NCBI GenBank assembly: GCA_001769505.1
Contig: MEOF01000006.1
Coordinates: 62,001 to 126,000 of the forward strand
Source of the DNA: Bacteroidetes bacterium GWF2_33_38
GTDB lineage: Bacteria; Bacteroidota; Bacteroidia; Bacteroidales; GWF2-33-38
Length of the DNA: 64,000 bases
Direction: 5' to 3'
The notes under the pieces were generated by a model. The model was not told the origin of the DNA. It was given only the letters and a program-made list of their open reading frames with translations, and made no database searches. Within the stretch, counting starts at the first letter, position 1; each line of letters starts with the position of its first letter. Of this stretch, positions 26,104 to 34,819 are shown piece after piece. Both the position numbers and the translations under genes were made by a program.

Positions 26104-26844
26104 TTAATATTCTTTATAGTTTGTTTCATCAAATCTATTATATTCTAGAATCTTGACTTTATTACAATAATTAACAACCATATCAAAATTTGCAATTTTT
26201 TCAACTGGAGTAACAATTTTTTGCATTTCCCATGTGTCATATTGAATTGATAATAAATAAACATCTCTATATTTTGTCTTGCGAATTGTCAATAATGCTT
26301 TTTTTGATTGGGATTTTTGTTCAATGGTTCTTAATTCAATTTTTATTCTGTCTTTGCTGTTTTCAACAACTTTAGATAATGCATCTACGTCAGGCTCAAC
26401 CGCATAAAAATTTAATGACTTATCTGCAATTTCAAACCTTGGGGTAATTCCATCACAACTATAATAGACCACAAATTTATTATTAAGTTTTTCAAGGGTA
26501 ATCCATATTTTTGGAAAATTCTCTATATTCAAGGGTTTCAATTTATAATCTCTTGAAATTTCACTTAAATAATAGTTAACACCACTAGAATCAAAATCAT
26601 TAGGTTTCCAATTAAGAATTTCCTGATAAAAAATGGAATTTCTTGTCGTATCAATAAAAAGTTGATGATTATTTAAGTCAAGATTTTTTGGATTATTTCT
26701 TTCTAAAATTGTATCAATAACTAATTCTTCTATAGTTCCATTATTTGCAGATACAACTGAATCAGTCTGGGTTTTGATATTTTCAGTCATTGATGTCTGA
26801 CATGAAACTAAAAGCATGGTTGTTAATTGTAATAATATTTTCAT
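26104..26844 (-). CDS. Lipoprotein of unknown function
   Basis: 246 residues. The lipoprotein signal is short and ends at Cys15 (TTMLLVSCQ). I do not recognise the rest. It alternates charged helices and beta strands (IWITLEKLNNKFVVYYSCDG, then IKIELRTIEQKSQSKKALLT) and ends with a Tyr- and Asn-rich segment. The gene stands alone, 117 bases below the mannoside operon, with a terminator after it. Confidence 0.6.
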   Translation of the reverse strand: MKILLQLTTMLLVSCQTSMTENIKTQTDSVVSANNGTIEELVIDTILERNNPKNLDLNNHQLFIDTTRNSIFYQEILNWKPNDFDSSGVNYYLSEISRDYKLKPLNIENFPKIWITLEKLNNKFVVYYSCDGITPRFEIADKSLNFYAVEPDVDALSKVVENSKDRIKIELRTIEQKSQSKKALLTIRKTKYRDVYLLSIQYDTWEMQKIVTPVEKIANFDMVVNYCNKVKILEYNRFDETNYKEY

Positions 26845-26961
26845 AACCTCTTTGGTTCTATTTTTCCTAACAATTGCATATACATAATGGGTATAATATA
26901 CTTATTAATTGGGCTGTATATATGAACTTTTTGCTAAGCATTTTTTGTTGGGATAAACGAA

Positions 26962-27348
26962 CTACACCTCAACCTTTTTCATCAATAAACTCAATGTATT
27001 TTTGACTTTAATCAATGCAGTAACATTTTTTTCGATATACTCATCGGCACCGTGTTTCATGCATTCTTCGTACATTTCTTCTTCTCTGTTTGACGAAAAC
27101 ATGATAACATACGCATCTAAATAAAGTTTTTTTATTTTTTTCAGAACTTCTATTCCGTTAATTCCGCCAAGGTTGTAATCAAGAATTACTACATCTGGTT
27201 TAATGTCGAGATGCTTGAGGCAAATCTCTCCATTAACAAAAATGTGATAATTACTAAGGTTGAGTTTAAGGAGTTGGTATTTAATGAGCGAGATAAATAT
27301 CGGCTCGTCTTCGACTATAAATATTGTTATTTCGTTGTTTTCAACCAT
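26962..27348 (-). CDS. Single-domain response regulator (CheY-like)
   Basis: 128 residues, a receiver domain with no output domain. The acidic pair is Glu13-Asp14 in FIVEDEP, the phosphoacceptor is Asp57 in VVILDYNLGG, Ser85-Ser86 sit in MFSSN, and Lys107 sits in YIEKN. All functional residues are present. It begins 2 bases after the GH92 stop codon and so is co-transcribed and probably translationally coupled to the mannoside operon. No histidine kinase is in the window, so the partner is unknown; a role in sugar-dependent signalling is inferred from position only. Confidence 0.92.
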   Translation of the reverse strand: MVENNEITIFIVEDEPIFISLIKYQLLKLNLSNYHIFVNGEICLKHLDIKPDVVILDYNLGGINGIEVLKKIKKLYLDAYVIMFSSNREEEMYEECMKHGADEYIEKNVTALIKVKNTLSLLMKKVEV

Positions 27349-27350
27349 AT

Positions 27351-30275
27351 TTATTCAATAATTATCTCATCAACAAATATAAACGATTTTCCTCCAAATC
27401 CCGCATGCCATTCGGGAATATTTCCAACGTTTTTGGCAAATATTTTAATATATCTTACGTCTTTAGGATATAAATTTACAACAAAGTCTTTGGTAATCAG
27501 TGAATAATCGTTATTTTGAATTTCGTTTTTGATTGTCCATATTTTTGTAAAATTTTGACCATCGGACGAAATTAGTATGTCAACGTATTTTGGCATCCAA
27601 ATCCAAGACCGAATATCTTGTAAAAAACCAGCTCCGAATTTCGATATACTTTTTGTTTCGCCCAAATCAACAATGGCTTCAAAATCTGTATCTTGATAGC
27701 CTTGCCAATTTCCTAGTTTGAAATTTGTTGTTCCTCTGATTTGATCTATTAATCCGATGTCTCCTCCTGCAGAATATTGTGGATTATAAGGATTTATGAT
27801 TCTGATTGAACGATTCTTGCTTATTTTATAGAGTTTACAAGTTTCTACCTTGCTTTTTTTATTTCCGATATACGATATCGCTTTTATTTCGACATTTTTA
27901 TTAATTAAAAGAGGCTTAGTGTATAATGTTGATGATTCGTTTGGTATGCTGCCATCTGTTGTATAGAAAGTTATAACATTTTTGATTGGGGTGTTGATAG
28001 TAATATCTTGCGAATCAATAAAAACTTTGTTATTGTACTCGAAATACGGATTTGAAATAATTTCTGACGAAGAATTGATTGAAGATGGCAAATCTGCGTC
28101 TGTTAATTTCATCGATTTATTTGCAGTATTCGTCATTTCAAAAACGATATGACCTCCTTCTAAAATATCACGATGTGTAATATATGTTTTTGTATATTTT
28201 TTTGAGTTAAGTTCCGTTGATTCAATATAAAAGTTTTCATCATTGATATTTTTTGCATCAATTACGAATTTTTTACCGTTTTCTAAATTGATGGTAATTT
28301 TTTCAAATAAGGGACTTCCTATAATGTACTCGTTACTTCCAGGACATACAGGATAAAATCCCATTGCACTTAAAACATACCATGCCGACATTTGTCCACA
28401 GTCTTCATTTCCGCATAAACCGTTAGCATCAGATGAATACAATTTTGTTAATATTTCGTGTACGTATTGTTGAGTTTTCCAAGGTTCTTTAGCATAAGAG
28501 TACAAATAAGCCATGTGATGACTGGGTTCGTTTCCGTGGGCGTATTGTCCTATTAATCCAGTAATGTCAACTTGTTGTCGACCTGATGTATGAGATGATG
28601 TTGTGAACAGAGAATCTAGTTTTTTAGTAAAATAATTATTTCCGCCATGTAAGTTTATTAGTCCTTTTACATCGTGAGGAACATAAAAGCTATATTGCCA
28701 CGAGTTTGCTTCGGTATAATGATTATTGACTTCTGATGGATTAAATGGAGAATACCATTTGCCATTTTCTTTTGCCCGCATAAATTTGGTTTCGGGGTCG
28801 AACATATTTTTATAAGATTGTGCTCTTACCATATAATATTCGTAATCCTCTTTTTTGTTTAATTTTTTTGCCATTTGAGCAATACACCAATCGTCGTAAG
28901 CGTACTCTAATGTTTTTGAAACCGACTCATGTTCTTTATCCGATGGAATATAGCCGTATTCTTTATATGAATCCAATCCCAAATGGTTGAGCATGCTGCT
29001 ATTTTTTATTGCTTCATATGCTTTGAGTGAATCAAAATTATCGATTCCTTTTAAAAATGCATCAGCGATTACTGAAACAGAATGATATCCAATCATACAA
29101 TCGGTTTCATTTCCTGCAAGTTCCCATATAGGAAGTCTTCCTCCTTCCTCATATTGTTTTATGAATGTGTTTATAAAATCATTCGTACGTTGAGGCTCAA
29201 TAATCGTAAGCAGAGGATGAGCTGCTCTGTATGTATCCCAAAGTGAAAATACGGTATAATAATTTGAATTTTCAATTCGATGAATCCGTAAATCTCTTCC
29301 GCGATATTTTCCGTCAACATCATTAAAAATATTTGGGTGAGTAGCTGTATGGTAGAGTGCTGTGTAAAAAACTTTTTTATATTCTTCTTCTCCTTCAACA
29401 TCGATTTTACTTAAATACGATTTCCATTCCAATGTTGCTTTATCTTTACACATATTGAAATTCCATTCGGGATTTTCATTCTCTAAACTTTGTTTTGCAC
29501 CTTCAATACTTACGCTGGAAATACCAACTTTTGACATTAGGGTTTTATCATTTTCCTCGAAAGATAAAACGAGTTTTACATTTTTTCCTTCGTGTTTTGT
29601 CGAGTCAAGAATTAGCGAATCGTTTATATAAAAATAGCTTTTACGAATCGGTTTTGAAAGTTTACTGTAAAAATAAATGTGTTGTTCGGCTGCCCAAGCT
29701 TTTGAAATTCGATAGCCACAAATCGTAGAATCATTTATAATTTCAATTTTCGATTCCAACACTTCATCTCGATGGTTTAAATCGATAAGCAAATATTGTT
29801 CTGCATGATCCGGAAAACTATATGAATGAAATCCTGAACGAGCAGTAACGGTAAATTCGCAATTAATTTGATTTTTCAATTTTACGGAATAATAACCGGG
29901 ACTTGCTTTTTCGTTGTTGTGGTTAAATGATGAAGATATTTTGTTGTATGTTTTACTCTTGTCGAAATTTGTTGTTGGCATAAATAAAATGTCGCCATAA
30001 TCGGAACACCCGGTTCCACTTAGATGCGTATGGCTGAATCCATATATGATGCTGTCAGAAAAATGATAAGCAGAGCAGCCATCCCAGCCTGATAATCGAG
30101 TGTCGGGGCTGAGTTGAACCATACCGAATGGGAGCGTGGCTCCCGGAAATGTGTGTCCGTGTCCATCAGTCCCAACCAATGGATTTACGTAAAGCGTTAA
30201 ATCTACATTTTCCTCATGTGTTGAACATGATGCAATAATTAAAAAAAATGAAATGTAAAACAGTATTTTCTTCAT
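27351..30275 (-). CDS. GH92 family alpha-mannosidase, lipoprotein
   Basis: 974 residues from ATG 30275. The signal ends at Cys18 (FFLIIASCS), so the enzyme is lipid-anchored, probably outside or at the outer membrane. The GH92 module covers about 25-720, with NPLVGTDGHGHTFPGATLPF, DTRLSGWDGCSAYHFSDS, SLWDTYRAAHPLLTIIEP, then GNEDCGQMSAWYVLSAMGFY near the C-terminal part, where the catalytic acidic residues lie. A chitobiase C-terminal-like domain (about 790-840) and an F5/8-type C-like domain (about 860-974) follow. GH92 enzymes are calcium-dependent exo-alpha-mannosidases acting on yeast mannan or high-mannose glycans. The frame runs 38 codons further, but the lipoprotein signal fixes the start. 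Confidence 0.94.
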   Translation of the reverse strand: MKKILFYISFFLIIASCSTHEENVDLTLYVNPLVGTDGHGHTFPGATLPFGMVQLSPDTRLSGWDGCSAYHFSDSIIYGFSHTHLSGTGCSDYGDILFMPTTNFDKSKTYNKISSSFNHNNEKASPGYYSVKLKNQINCEFTVTARSGFHSYSFPDHAEQYLLIDLNHRDEVLESKIEIINDSTICGYRISKAWAAEQHIYFYSKLSKPIRKSYFYINDSLILDSTKHEGKNVKLVLSFEENDKTLMSKVGISSVSIEGAKQSLENENPEWNFNMCKDKATLEWKSYLSKIDVEGEEEYKKVFYTALYHTATHPNIFNDVDGKYRGRDLRIHRIENSNYYTVFSLWDTYRAAHPLLTIIEPQRTNDFINTFIKQYEEGGRLPIWELAGNETDCMIGYHSVSVIADAFLKGIDNFDSLKAYEAIKNSSMLNHLGLDSYKEYGYIPSDKEHESVSKTLEYAYDDWCIAQMAKKLNKKEDYEYYMVRAQSYKNMFDPETKFMRAKENGKWYSPFNPSEVNNHYTEANSWQYSFYVPHDVKGLINLHGGNNYFTKKLDSLFTTSSHTSGRQQVDITGLIGQYAHGNEPSHHMAYLYSYAKEPWKTQQYVHEILTKLYSSDANGLCGNEDCGQMSAWYVLSAMGFYPVCPGSNEYIIGSPLFEKITINLENGKKFVIDAKNINDENFYIESTELNSKKYTKTYITHRDILEGGHIVFEMTNTANKSMKLTDADLPSSINSSSEIISNPYFEYNNKVFIDSQDITINTPIKNVITFYTTDGSIPNESSTLYTKPLLINKNVEIKAISYIGNKKSKVETCKLYKISKNRSIRIINPYNPQYSAGGDIGLIDQIRGTTNFKLGNWQGYQDTDFEAIVDLGETKSISKFGAGFLQDIRSWIWMPKYVDILISSDGQNFTKIWTIKNEIQNNDYSLITKDFVVNLYPKDVRYIKIFAKNVGNIPEWHAGFGGKSFIFVDEIIIE

Positions 30276-30286
30276 CTTGTTGAATG

Positions 30287-31246
30287 TTACTTGTTTAATT
30301 CGTTCCAGCACAAAGCCGCACTTCCTAGAACAGCAGTCATATTTCCTTTTAATCCTGATTCGAGTATTTTGACAGTTCCCGTGAAACAAGTCAATAAGTT
30401 TTCGTTAAACGATTTAATCGTTGGTTTGAATATGAAATCTCCCGATTGTGCAAGTCCTCCAAATAGAAATATTGCTTCGGGGCTTGTTATTGCAACCATA
30501 TTTGCAAGGCTTAGTCCAAGCATTTCGCCGGTAAACTCAAATGCTTCAATGGCGAGTTTGTCTCCATTTTTGGCTGCATCGAAAATATGTTTAGATGTGA
30601 TTTCGTTGATGTTGTAATTTCTTAATTCCGATTCAACCGTTTTGTTTTCGAGGAGTTCAATCATTGTTCGGGTTATTCCGGTTGCAGAAACATATGTTTC
30701 GAGGCAACCTTTTCTTCCACATCCGCATTGGCGACCGTCTTTTACAACGGTTGTATGTCCAAGTTCTCCGGCGAAACCACTATAACCATATAAAACGTTT
30801 CCATTGGTTACGAATCCGCTTCCTAAGCCCGTACCAAGCGTTATTACAACGAATTCTTTCATATTTTTTGCTCCACCAAACAACATTTCTCCAATTGCAG
30901 CAGCATTTGCATCATTGGTAATATAAGTAGGAACCTTGAATGCTTGCTCTACAATCTGTTTTAGTTTTATTGTTCCATGCCAGTTTAAATTTGGAGCGTT
31001 TTCAACTATCCCAGTGTAATAGTTTGCATTTGGGGCACCAATGCCAAAACCAATTATTTCTACGTCTTTATTCTTTGTTATTAAATCGCTTATATTTTTC
31101 ACAAAAATTGTAAAGTAATCTTCGAAGCTGTTGCCTTGTTTGGTCGAAAACGAAATGTTTTCTGTGCATTCTCCGTCCTTATTAACTAAACCAACAACCG
31201 TGTTTGTGCCTCCAATATCTATTCCGATAACCATTTGTTGTTTCAT
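30287..31246 (-). CDS. ROK family sugar kinase
   Basis: 319 residues. The ATP-binding motif DIGGTNTVVGLV is at 10-21 and the catalytic Asp112 sits in ITNDANAAA. The ROK signature follows: Glu161/His164 in GELGHTTVV, then the zinc cluster Cys174, Cys176, Cys181 in QCGCGRKGCLE. It phosphorylates a hexose, and the mannosidase context suggests mannose or glucose. It starts 21 bases after the MFS permease stop and ends 11 bases before the GH92 start codon. Confidence 0.93.
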   Translation of the reverse strand: MKQQMVIGIDIGGTNTVVGLVNKDGECTENISFSTKQGNSFEDYFTIFVKNISDLITKNKDVEIIGFGIGAPNANYYTGIVENAPNLNWHGTIKLKQIVEQAFKVPTYITNDANAAAIGEMLFGGAKNMKEFVVITLGTGLGSGFVTNGNVLYGYSGFAGELGHTTVVKDGRQCGCGRKGCLETYVSATGITRTMIELLENKTVESELRNYNINEITSKHIFDAAKNGDKLAIEAFEFTGEMLGLSLANMVAITSPEAIFLFGGLAQSGDFIFKPTIKSFNENLLTCFTGTVKILESGLKGNMTAVLGSAALCWNELNK

Positions 31247-31267
31247 AATTTTTTATCTTAAATTTGA

Positions 31268-32650
31268 TTAATTCGGTAATTCTTTAATTTTATATCCTTT
31301 CAATCCGAAATATGCAATATAAATGTATGCTAAAAGAGGGATAATGAATGAATATTGAATCCCAATTTTATCGGCTAAATATCCTTGAATAATTGGTAAA
31401 GTTGCTCCTCCAACAATCATCATTATTAAAAGTGATGAGCCCTGAGAAGTAAACTTGCCAAGTTTTGCTATCGATAAAGTAAAGATATTTGACCACATTA
31501 TTGAGTTGAAAATACCAACTCCTAATATTAACCACATTGCTAAGTAACCGTTAGTAAATATAGCCGTAGCGATAAATGCTATTGCTAAAAGGCTGAATAT
31601 GAATAGAGTTCTACTTGTTTTTGATTTTCCGGCTATAAATGCAAAGAATGAAATTAAGATGTTGAAAACGTAAAATATAACAGTATTCAGGCTAATTCCG
31701 CTTTTTGCGTATGCAGATAAATAAATTATAAAAAATGCAGCAACAGCACTGACAATCATGTAGGCATACATTAAATGTTTTTTGTCGAATTTTGATAATG
31801 ATATGGCTCCCATAAATCGTCCAATCATTAAACCTCCCCAATAAAAAGCAACAAATGTACTTGCTTCATTTTCGGTTAAACCTGTAATATTGTCGAGTCC
31901 GATAAAACTAATTAGAATACTTCCGATTCCTACTTCTGCACCAACATACATGAAAATGGCAATCATTCCTAGTTTTAAATGTCTGAATTTTAATGCTCCA
32001 AGTCCTTTTACTATTTCCTCTGATTTGTTAATGTGAGGCAGTTTCGTGAATGTTATGATTAAAGCAATTAAGATAAATACGACTGTGAATATTAAATATG
32101 GAATTTGTACCGAATTTGAATTAGATGAATCGGAGTTTGCAAAATATTTAAAAATTAAAAAACCTCCGATTAAGGGTGCTATTGTTGTTCCAAGTGAATT
32201 GAAACCTTGAGCAAGGTTTAATCTTCCCGAAGCGGTTTTTTCATCTCCAAGTATCGAAATGTATGGATTGGCAGCAATTTGTAGCATCGTAAATCCTAAT
32301 CCTATAACAAATAATGCCGAAAGAAAGAACCCATAAGACTTAATTTCAGAAGCGGGATAAAACAGACTCGTGCCAATAGCGGATAAAACAAGCCCAACGA
32401 TAATTCCTCGTTTATATCCAATCTTATTAATAGGATCTCCGTAGTTTGACGATACAAAAAAATAAATAATTGAACCAACGAAATATGCACCAAAAAACGA
32501 AAACTGAACTAACATGGCTCTAAAGTGAGTAAGTTCAAATATCTTTTTCATATGTGGAATTAAAATGTCGTTCATACAAGTCATAAAACCCCACATAAAA
32601 AATAAAGATGTTATTACGAAAATTGCGGCTGTATTTTTTTTAGTACTCAT
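31268..32650 (-). CDS. FucP/GluP-type MFS sugar transporter
   Basis: 460 residues with about 12 membrane segments. The family start LFFMWGFMTCMNDILIPHMK, then FELTHFRAMLVQFSFFGAYF is specific to the FHS group (FucP, GluP). GLGFTMLQIAANPYISILG in helix 4 also fits. These are proton-coupled importers of fucose, glucose, galactose or related sugars. It follows the regulator gene by one base and precedes the ROK kinase. Import of the freed mannose across the inner membrane is the likely role. Confidence 0.93.
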   Translation of the reverse strand: MSTKKNTAAIFVITSLFFMWGFMTCMNDILIPHMKKIFELTHFRAMLVQFSFFGAYFVGSIIYFFVSSNYGDPINKIGYKRGIIVGLVLSAIGTSLFYPASEIKSYGFFLSALFVIGLGFTMLQIAANPYISILGDEKTASGRLNLAQGFNSLGTTIAPLIGGFLIFKYFANSDSSNSNSVQIPYLIFTVVFILIALIITFTKLPHINKSEEIVKGLGALKFRHLKLGMIAIFMYVGAEVGIGSILISFIGLDNITGLTENEASTFVAFYWGGLMIGRFMGAISLSKFDKKHLMYAYMIVSAVAAFFIIYLSAYAKSGISLNTVIFYVFNILISFFAFIAGKSKTSRTLFIFSLLAIAFIATAIFTNGYLAMWLILGVGIFNSIMWSNIFTLSIAKLGKFTSQGSSLLIMMIVGGATLPIIQGYLADKIGIQYSFIIPLLAYIYIAYFGLKGYKIKELPN

Positions 32651-32651
32651 A

Positions 32652-33665
32652 TTATTTATTTGTTGATTCTCTTAGAATTAGTTCTGTTGATAATTCTTTG
32701 TGTGTAACTTTATTGCTTGCTCGTTGAATATTTTTAATCAAAATTTCAAAAGATTGTTTGCATATCTTTTCAATTGGTTGTCTGATTGCACTTATTGAAG
32801 TATATGTGTATTCAAAAACATCAATATCATCGAAACTGATTACGGCAATATGTTTAGGAATGTTTATTTTTAGGGATTTAATTATTGGGAGCGACTTTAG
32901 AGCTAAGGTATTATTTGCGAAAAATATACTATCAACTTTTTGCGTTATTAAATCAGTAATTGCATTTTTAATGTGTGTATCGTTAAATTCAAATGGTAAA
33001 TATTTAATAAGTGAGTTATTAACTTTTAATTTGTTGCTTTTCAATGCGAGTTTATATCCCTCTAATCTGTCATTTAACGAAGATATGTGTTGAGGTCCTA
33101 GAGTTATAAAACCTATATTGGAATGCCCTCTTTTAGCTAAAAGGCTTGTTCCTTCAAAACTTCCTTCAATATTATCAACACCTATATAATTGAATTCTCT
33201 ATTATTAAAATGTCGATCAATCAAAACAAAAGGAAAGTTTTTTTCTTTTAATTCAAAGAAAATGTCGGGAGAATAAAGGGTTGAGGAAATAATTAGCCCA
33301 TCAACTCCCTTGTTTAATAATATGTTAATTAGCTTTTCTTCTTTTTCGGGTTTTTCATCAGAACTGCAAATGATGATATTATAATTATTTAAGTATGCTA
33401 AATTTTCGACGGTTCGTGCAAGTTTCGAATAAAAAGGATTCGAAATATCCGAAACAATGAGTCCAATCGTATTAGATTTTCCAATTCGAAGTCCTCTCGC
33501 AAAGTTGTTTGGGGTATAATTTAGTTCTTTTGCTTTTTCAATAACTTTTCGTTGAGTTTCACTACTTATTCCCGTTTCATTACCCTTGTTATTTAATACC
33601 AACGAGACAAGTGTTTTGGAAACACCTAGAATTTTTGCAATGTCGTTAAGTTGAGTTTTTTTCAT
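32652..33665 (-). CDS. LacI family transcriptional regulator
   Basis: 337 residues. The N-terminal HTH is LNDIAKILGVSKTLVSLVLN (6-25) and the hinge includes YTPNNFARGLRIGKSNTIGL, followed by a periplasmic-binding-protein-like effector domain (NPFYSKLARTVENLAYLNNY, then SFDDIDVFEYTYTSISAIRQ). It is first in the operon with MFS permease, ROK kinase, GH92 and response regulator, which are all downstream and spaced by 1 to 21 bases, so it most likely controls itself and the others. A palindrome lies directly above it. Confidence 0.95.
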   Translation of the reverse strand: MKKTQLNDIAKILGVSKTLVSLVLNNKGNETGISSETQRKVIEKAKELNYTPNNFARGLRIGKSNTIGLIVSDISNPFYSKLARTVENLAYLNNYNIIICSSDEKPEKEEKLINILLNKGVDGLIISSTLYSPDIFFELKEKNFPFVLIDRHFNNREFNYIGVDNIEGSFEGTSLLAKRGHSNIGFITLGPQHISSLNDRLEGYKLALKSNKLKVNNSLIKYLPFEFNDTHIKNAITDLITQKVDSIFFANNTLALKSLPIIKSLKINIPKHIAVISFDDIDVFEYTYTSISAIRQPIEKICKQSFEILIKNIQRASNKVTHKELSTELILRESTNK

Positions 33666-33669
33666 ATTA

Positions 33670-33677
33670 CAAATATA
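33670..33677 (-). promoter_or_regulatory. -7 box of the mannoside operon
   Basis: On the minus strand TATATTTG, which fits TAnnTTTG, ends 5 bases before the lacI start codon. The transcript would therefore have a very short leader. No good -33 TTG is seen, because the operator occupies that place. Confidence 0.5.
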
Positions 33678-33680
33678 AAT

Positions 33681-33710
33681 ATAAATATCTAAAACGGTTT
33701 AGATATTTAT
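33681..33710. promoter_or_regulatory. LacI-family operator palindrome
   Basis: ATAAATATCTAAA (33681-33693) and TTTAGATATTTAT (33698-33710) are exact reverse complements around the centre ACGG. AAACGGTTT-like centres are typical for LacI-family sites. It lies directly above the -7 box of the lacI gene and overlaps the promoter, as expected for an autorepressor. Confidence 0.75.
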
Positions 33711-33842
33711 ATAAATGTTTTAATATTTTGATAATGAGATATTAAGCACATAATGTTTTTGCGTGTTTATTCGATAGATTAATTAGAAATATTAAGTTTT
33801 ATTGCTTTTTTTGACGAAAGACATAAAATTTCTGCGTTGGTG

Positions 33843-33872
33843 TTGTAATAAAGAAAAAATGTCTTACCTTTG
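33843..33872 (+). promoter_or_regulatory. Promoter of the ribosomal protein operon
   Basis: TTG (33843-33845), a 19-base spacer and TACCTTTG (33865-33872) match the Bacteroidota promoter pattern well. rpsL begins at 33916, leaving a leader of about 37 bases. Confidence 0.75.
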
Positions 33873-33915
33873 CGTTCCGTTTTATGGAAAAAAAATGTAA
33901 TTTAAATAGTTATAT

Positions 33916-34296
33916 ATGCCGACAATACAGCAGTTAGTAAGAAAAGGAAGAAAACAAGTTGTAACAACAAGTAAATCTCGAGCATTGGATTCTTGTCCAC
34001 AAAAAAGAGGAGTTTGTGTGCGTGTCTATACTACTACACCAAAAAAACCTAATTCAGCAATGAGAAAAGTTGCAAGGGTTAGATTAACAAATGGGAAAGA
34101 AGTTAACTCATATATTCCTGGAGAAGGACATAATTTACAAGAACACTCAATAGTCCTTATACGTGGAGGTAGGGTGAAAGATTTGCCAGGCGTTAGGTAT
34201 CACATTGTTAGAGGAGCCTTAGATACATCAGGCGTTGAAGGTCGAACACAAAGACGTTCAAAATATGGAGCTAAAAGACCAAAAGTAAAAAAATAA
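33916..34296 (+). CDS. rpsL: 30S ribosomal protein S12
   Basis: 126 residues with the invariant [19 protein letters not shown], then [20 protein letters not shown] and [13 protein letters not shown]12 lies at the decoding centre and is the target of streptomycin-type resistance; the PKKPNS Lys (equivalent to K42) and the PGVRY segment (near K87) have the sensitive-type residues as far as can be seen. It is the first gene of the str operon and the whole r-protein cluster. Confidence 0.98.
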   Translation: MPTIQQLVRKGRKQVVTTSKSRALDSCPQKRGVCVRVYTTTPKKPNSAMRKVARVRLTNGKEVNSYIPGEGHNLQEHSIVLIRGGRVKDLPGVRYHIVRGALDTSGVEGRTQRRSKYGAKRPKVKK

Positions 34297-34315
34297 TATT
34301 TAGAAGTTTTTAGAA

Positions 34316-34792
34316 ATGAGAAAATCAAAACCAAAGAAGAGGATATTATTGCCAGATCCTAAATTTAATGACAAATTAGTAACAAGATTTGTTAACGATT
34401 TAATGTCAGATGGTAAGAAGAGTATTGCATATGAGGTTTTTTATGGAGCGATGGATATTGTTAGCACTAAGATGAAAGAAAGTGGTTTAGCTCCAGTTGA
34501 AATTTGGAAAAAAGCTTTAGAAAATATTTCTCCTGCTGTTGAGGTTAAAAGTAGACGAATTGGTGGTGCAACATTTCAAGTACCAATGGAGATTCGCCCT
34601 GATAGAAGAACCTCTATAAGTATTAAAAATATGATTTTATTTGCAAGAAAACGTTCTGGACGTTCAATGGGAGAGAAATTGGCTGCTGAAATTATGGCTG
34701 CTTATAATGAAGAGGGTGGAGCTTTCAAGAAAAAAGAAGATACTCACAGAATGGCTGAAGCAAACAAAGCTTTTTCTCATTTTAGATTTTAA
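34316..34792 (+). CDS. rpsG: 30S ribosomal protein S7
   Basis: 158 residues, beginning [19 protein letters not shown] and containing [21 protein letters not shown]7 starts assembly of the 30S head by binding the 3' domain of 16S rRNA and contacts E-site tRNA. Length and order (rpsL-rpsG-fusA) are as in most bacteria. Spacing to rpsL is 19 bases. Confidence 0.98.
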   Translation: MRKSKPKKRILLPDPKFNDKLVTRFVNDLMSDGKKSIAYEVFYGAMDIVSTKMKESGLAPVEIWKKALENISPAVEVKSRRIGGATFQVPMEIRPDRRTSISIKNMILFARKRSGRSMGEKLAAEIMAAYNEEGGAFKKKEDTHRMAEANKAFSHFRF

Positions 34793-34819
34793 TAAAATAG
34801 AAGGACAAGAGTAGTGTTA

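Noticed and set aside
30276-30389. N-terminal extension of the GH92 protein
   Set aside because: It lies inside the ROK kinase gene on the same strand and precedes a perfect lipoprotein signal.
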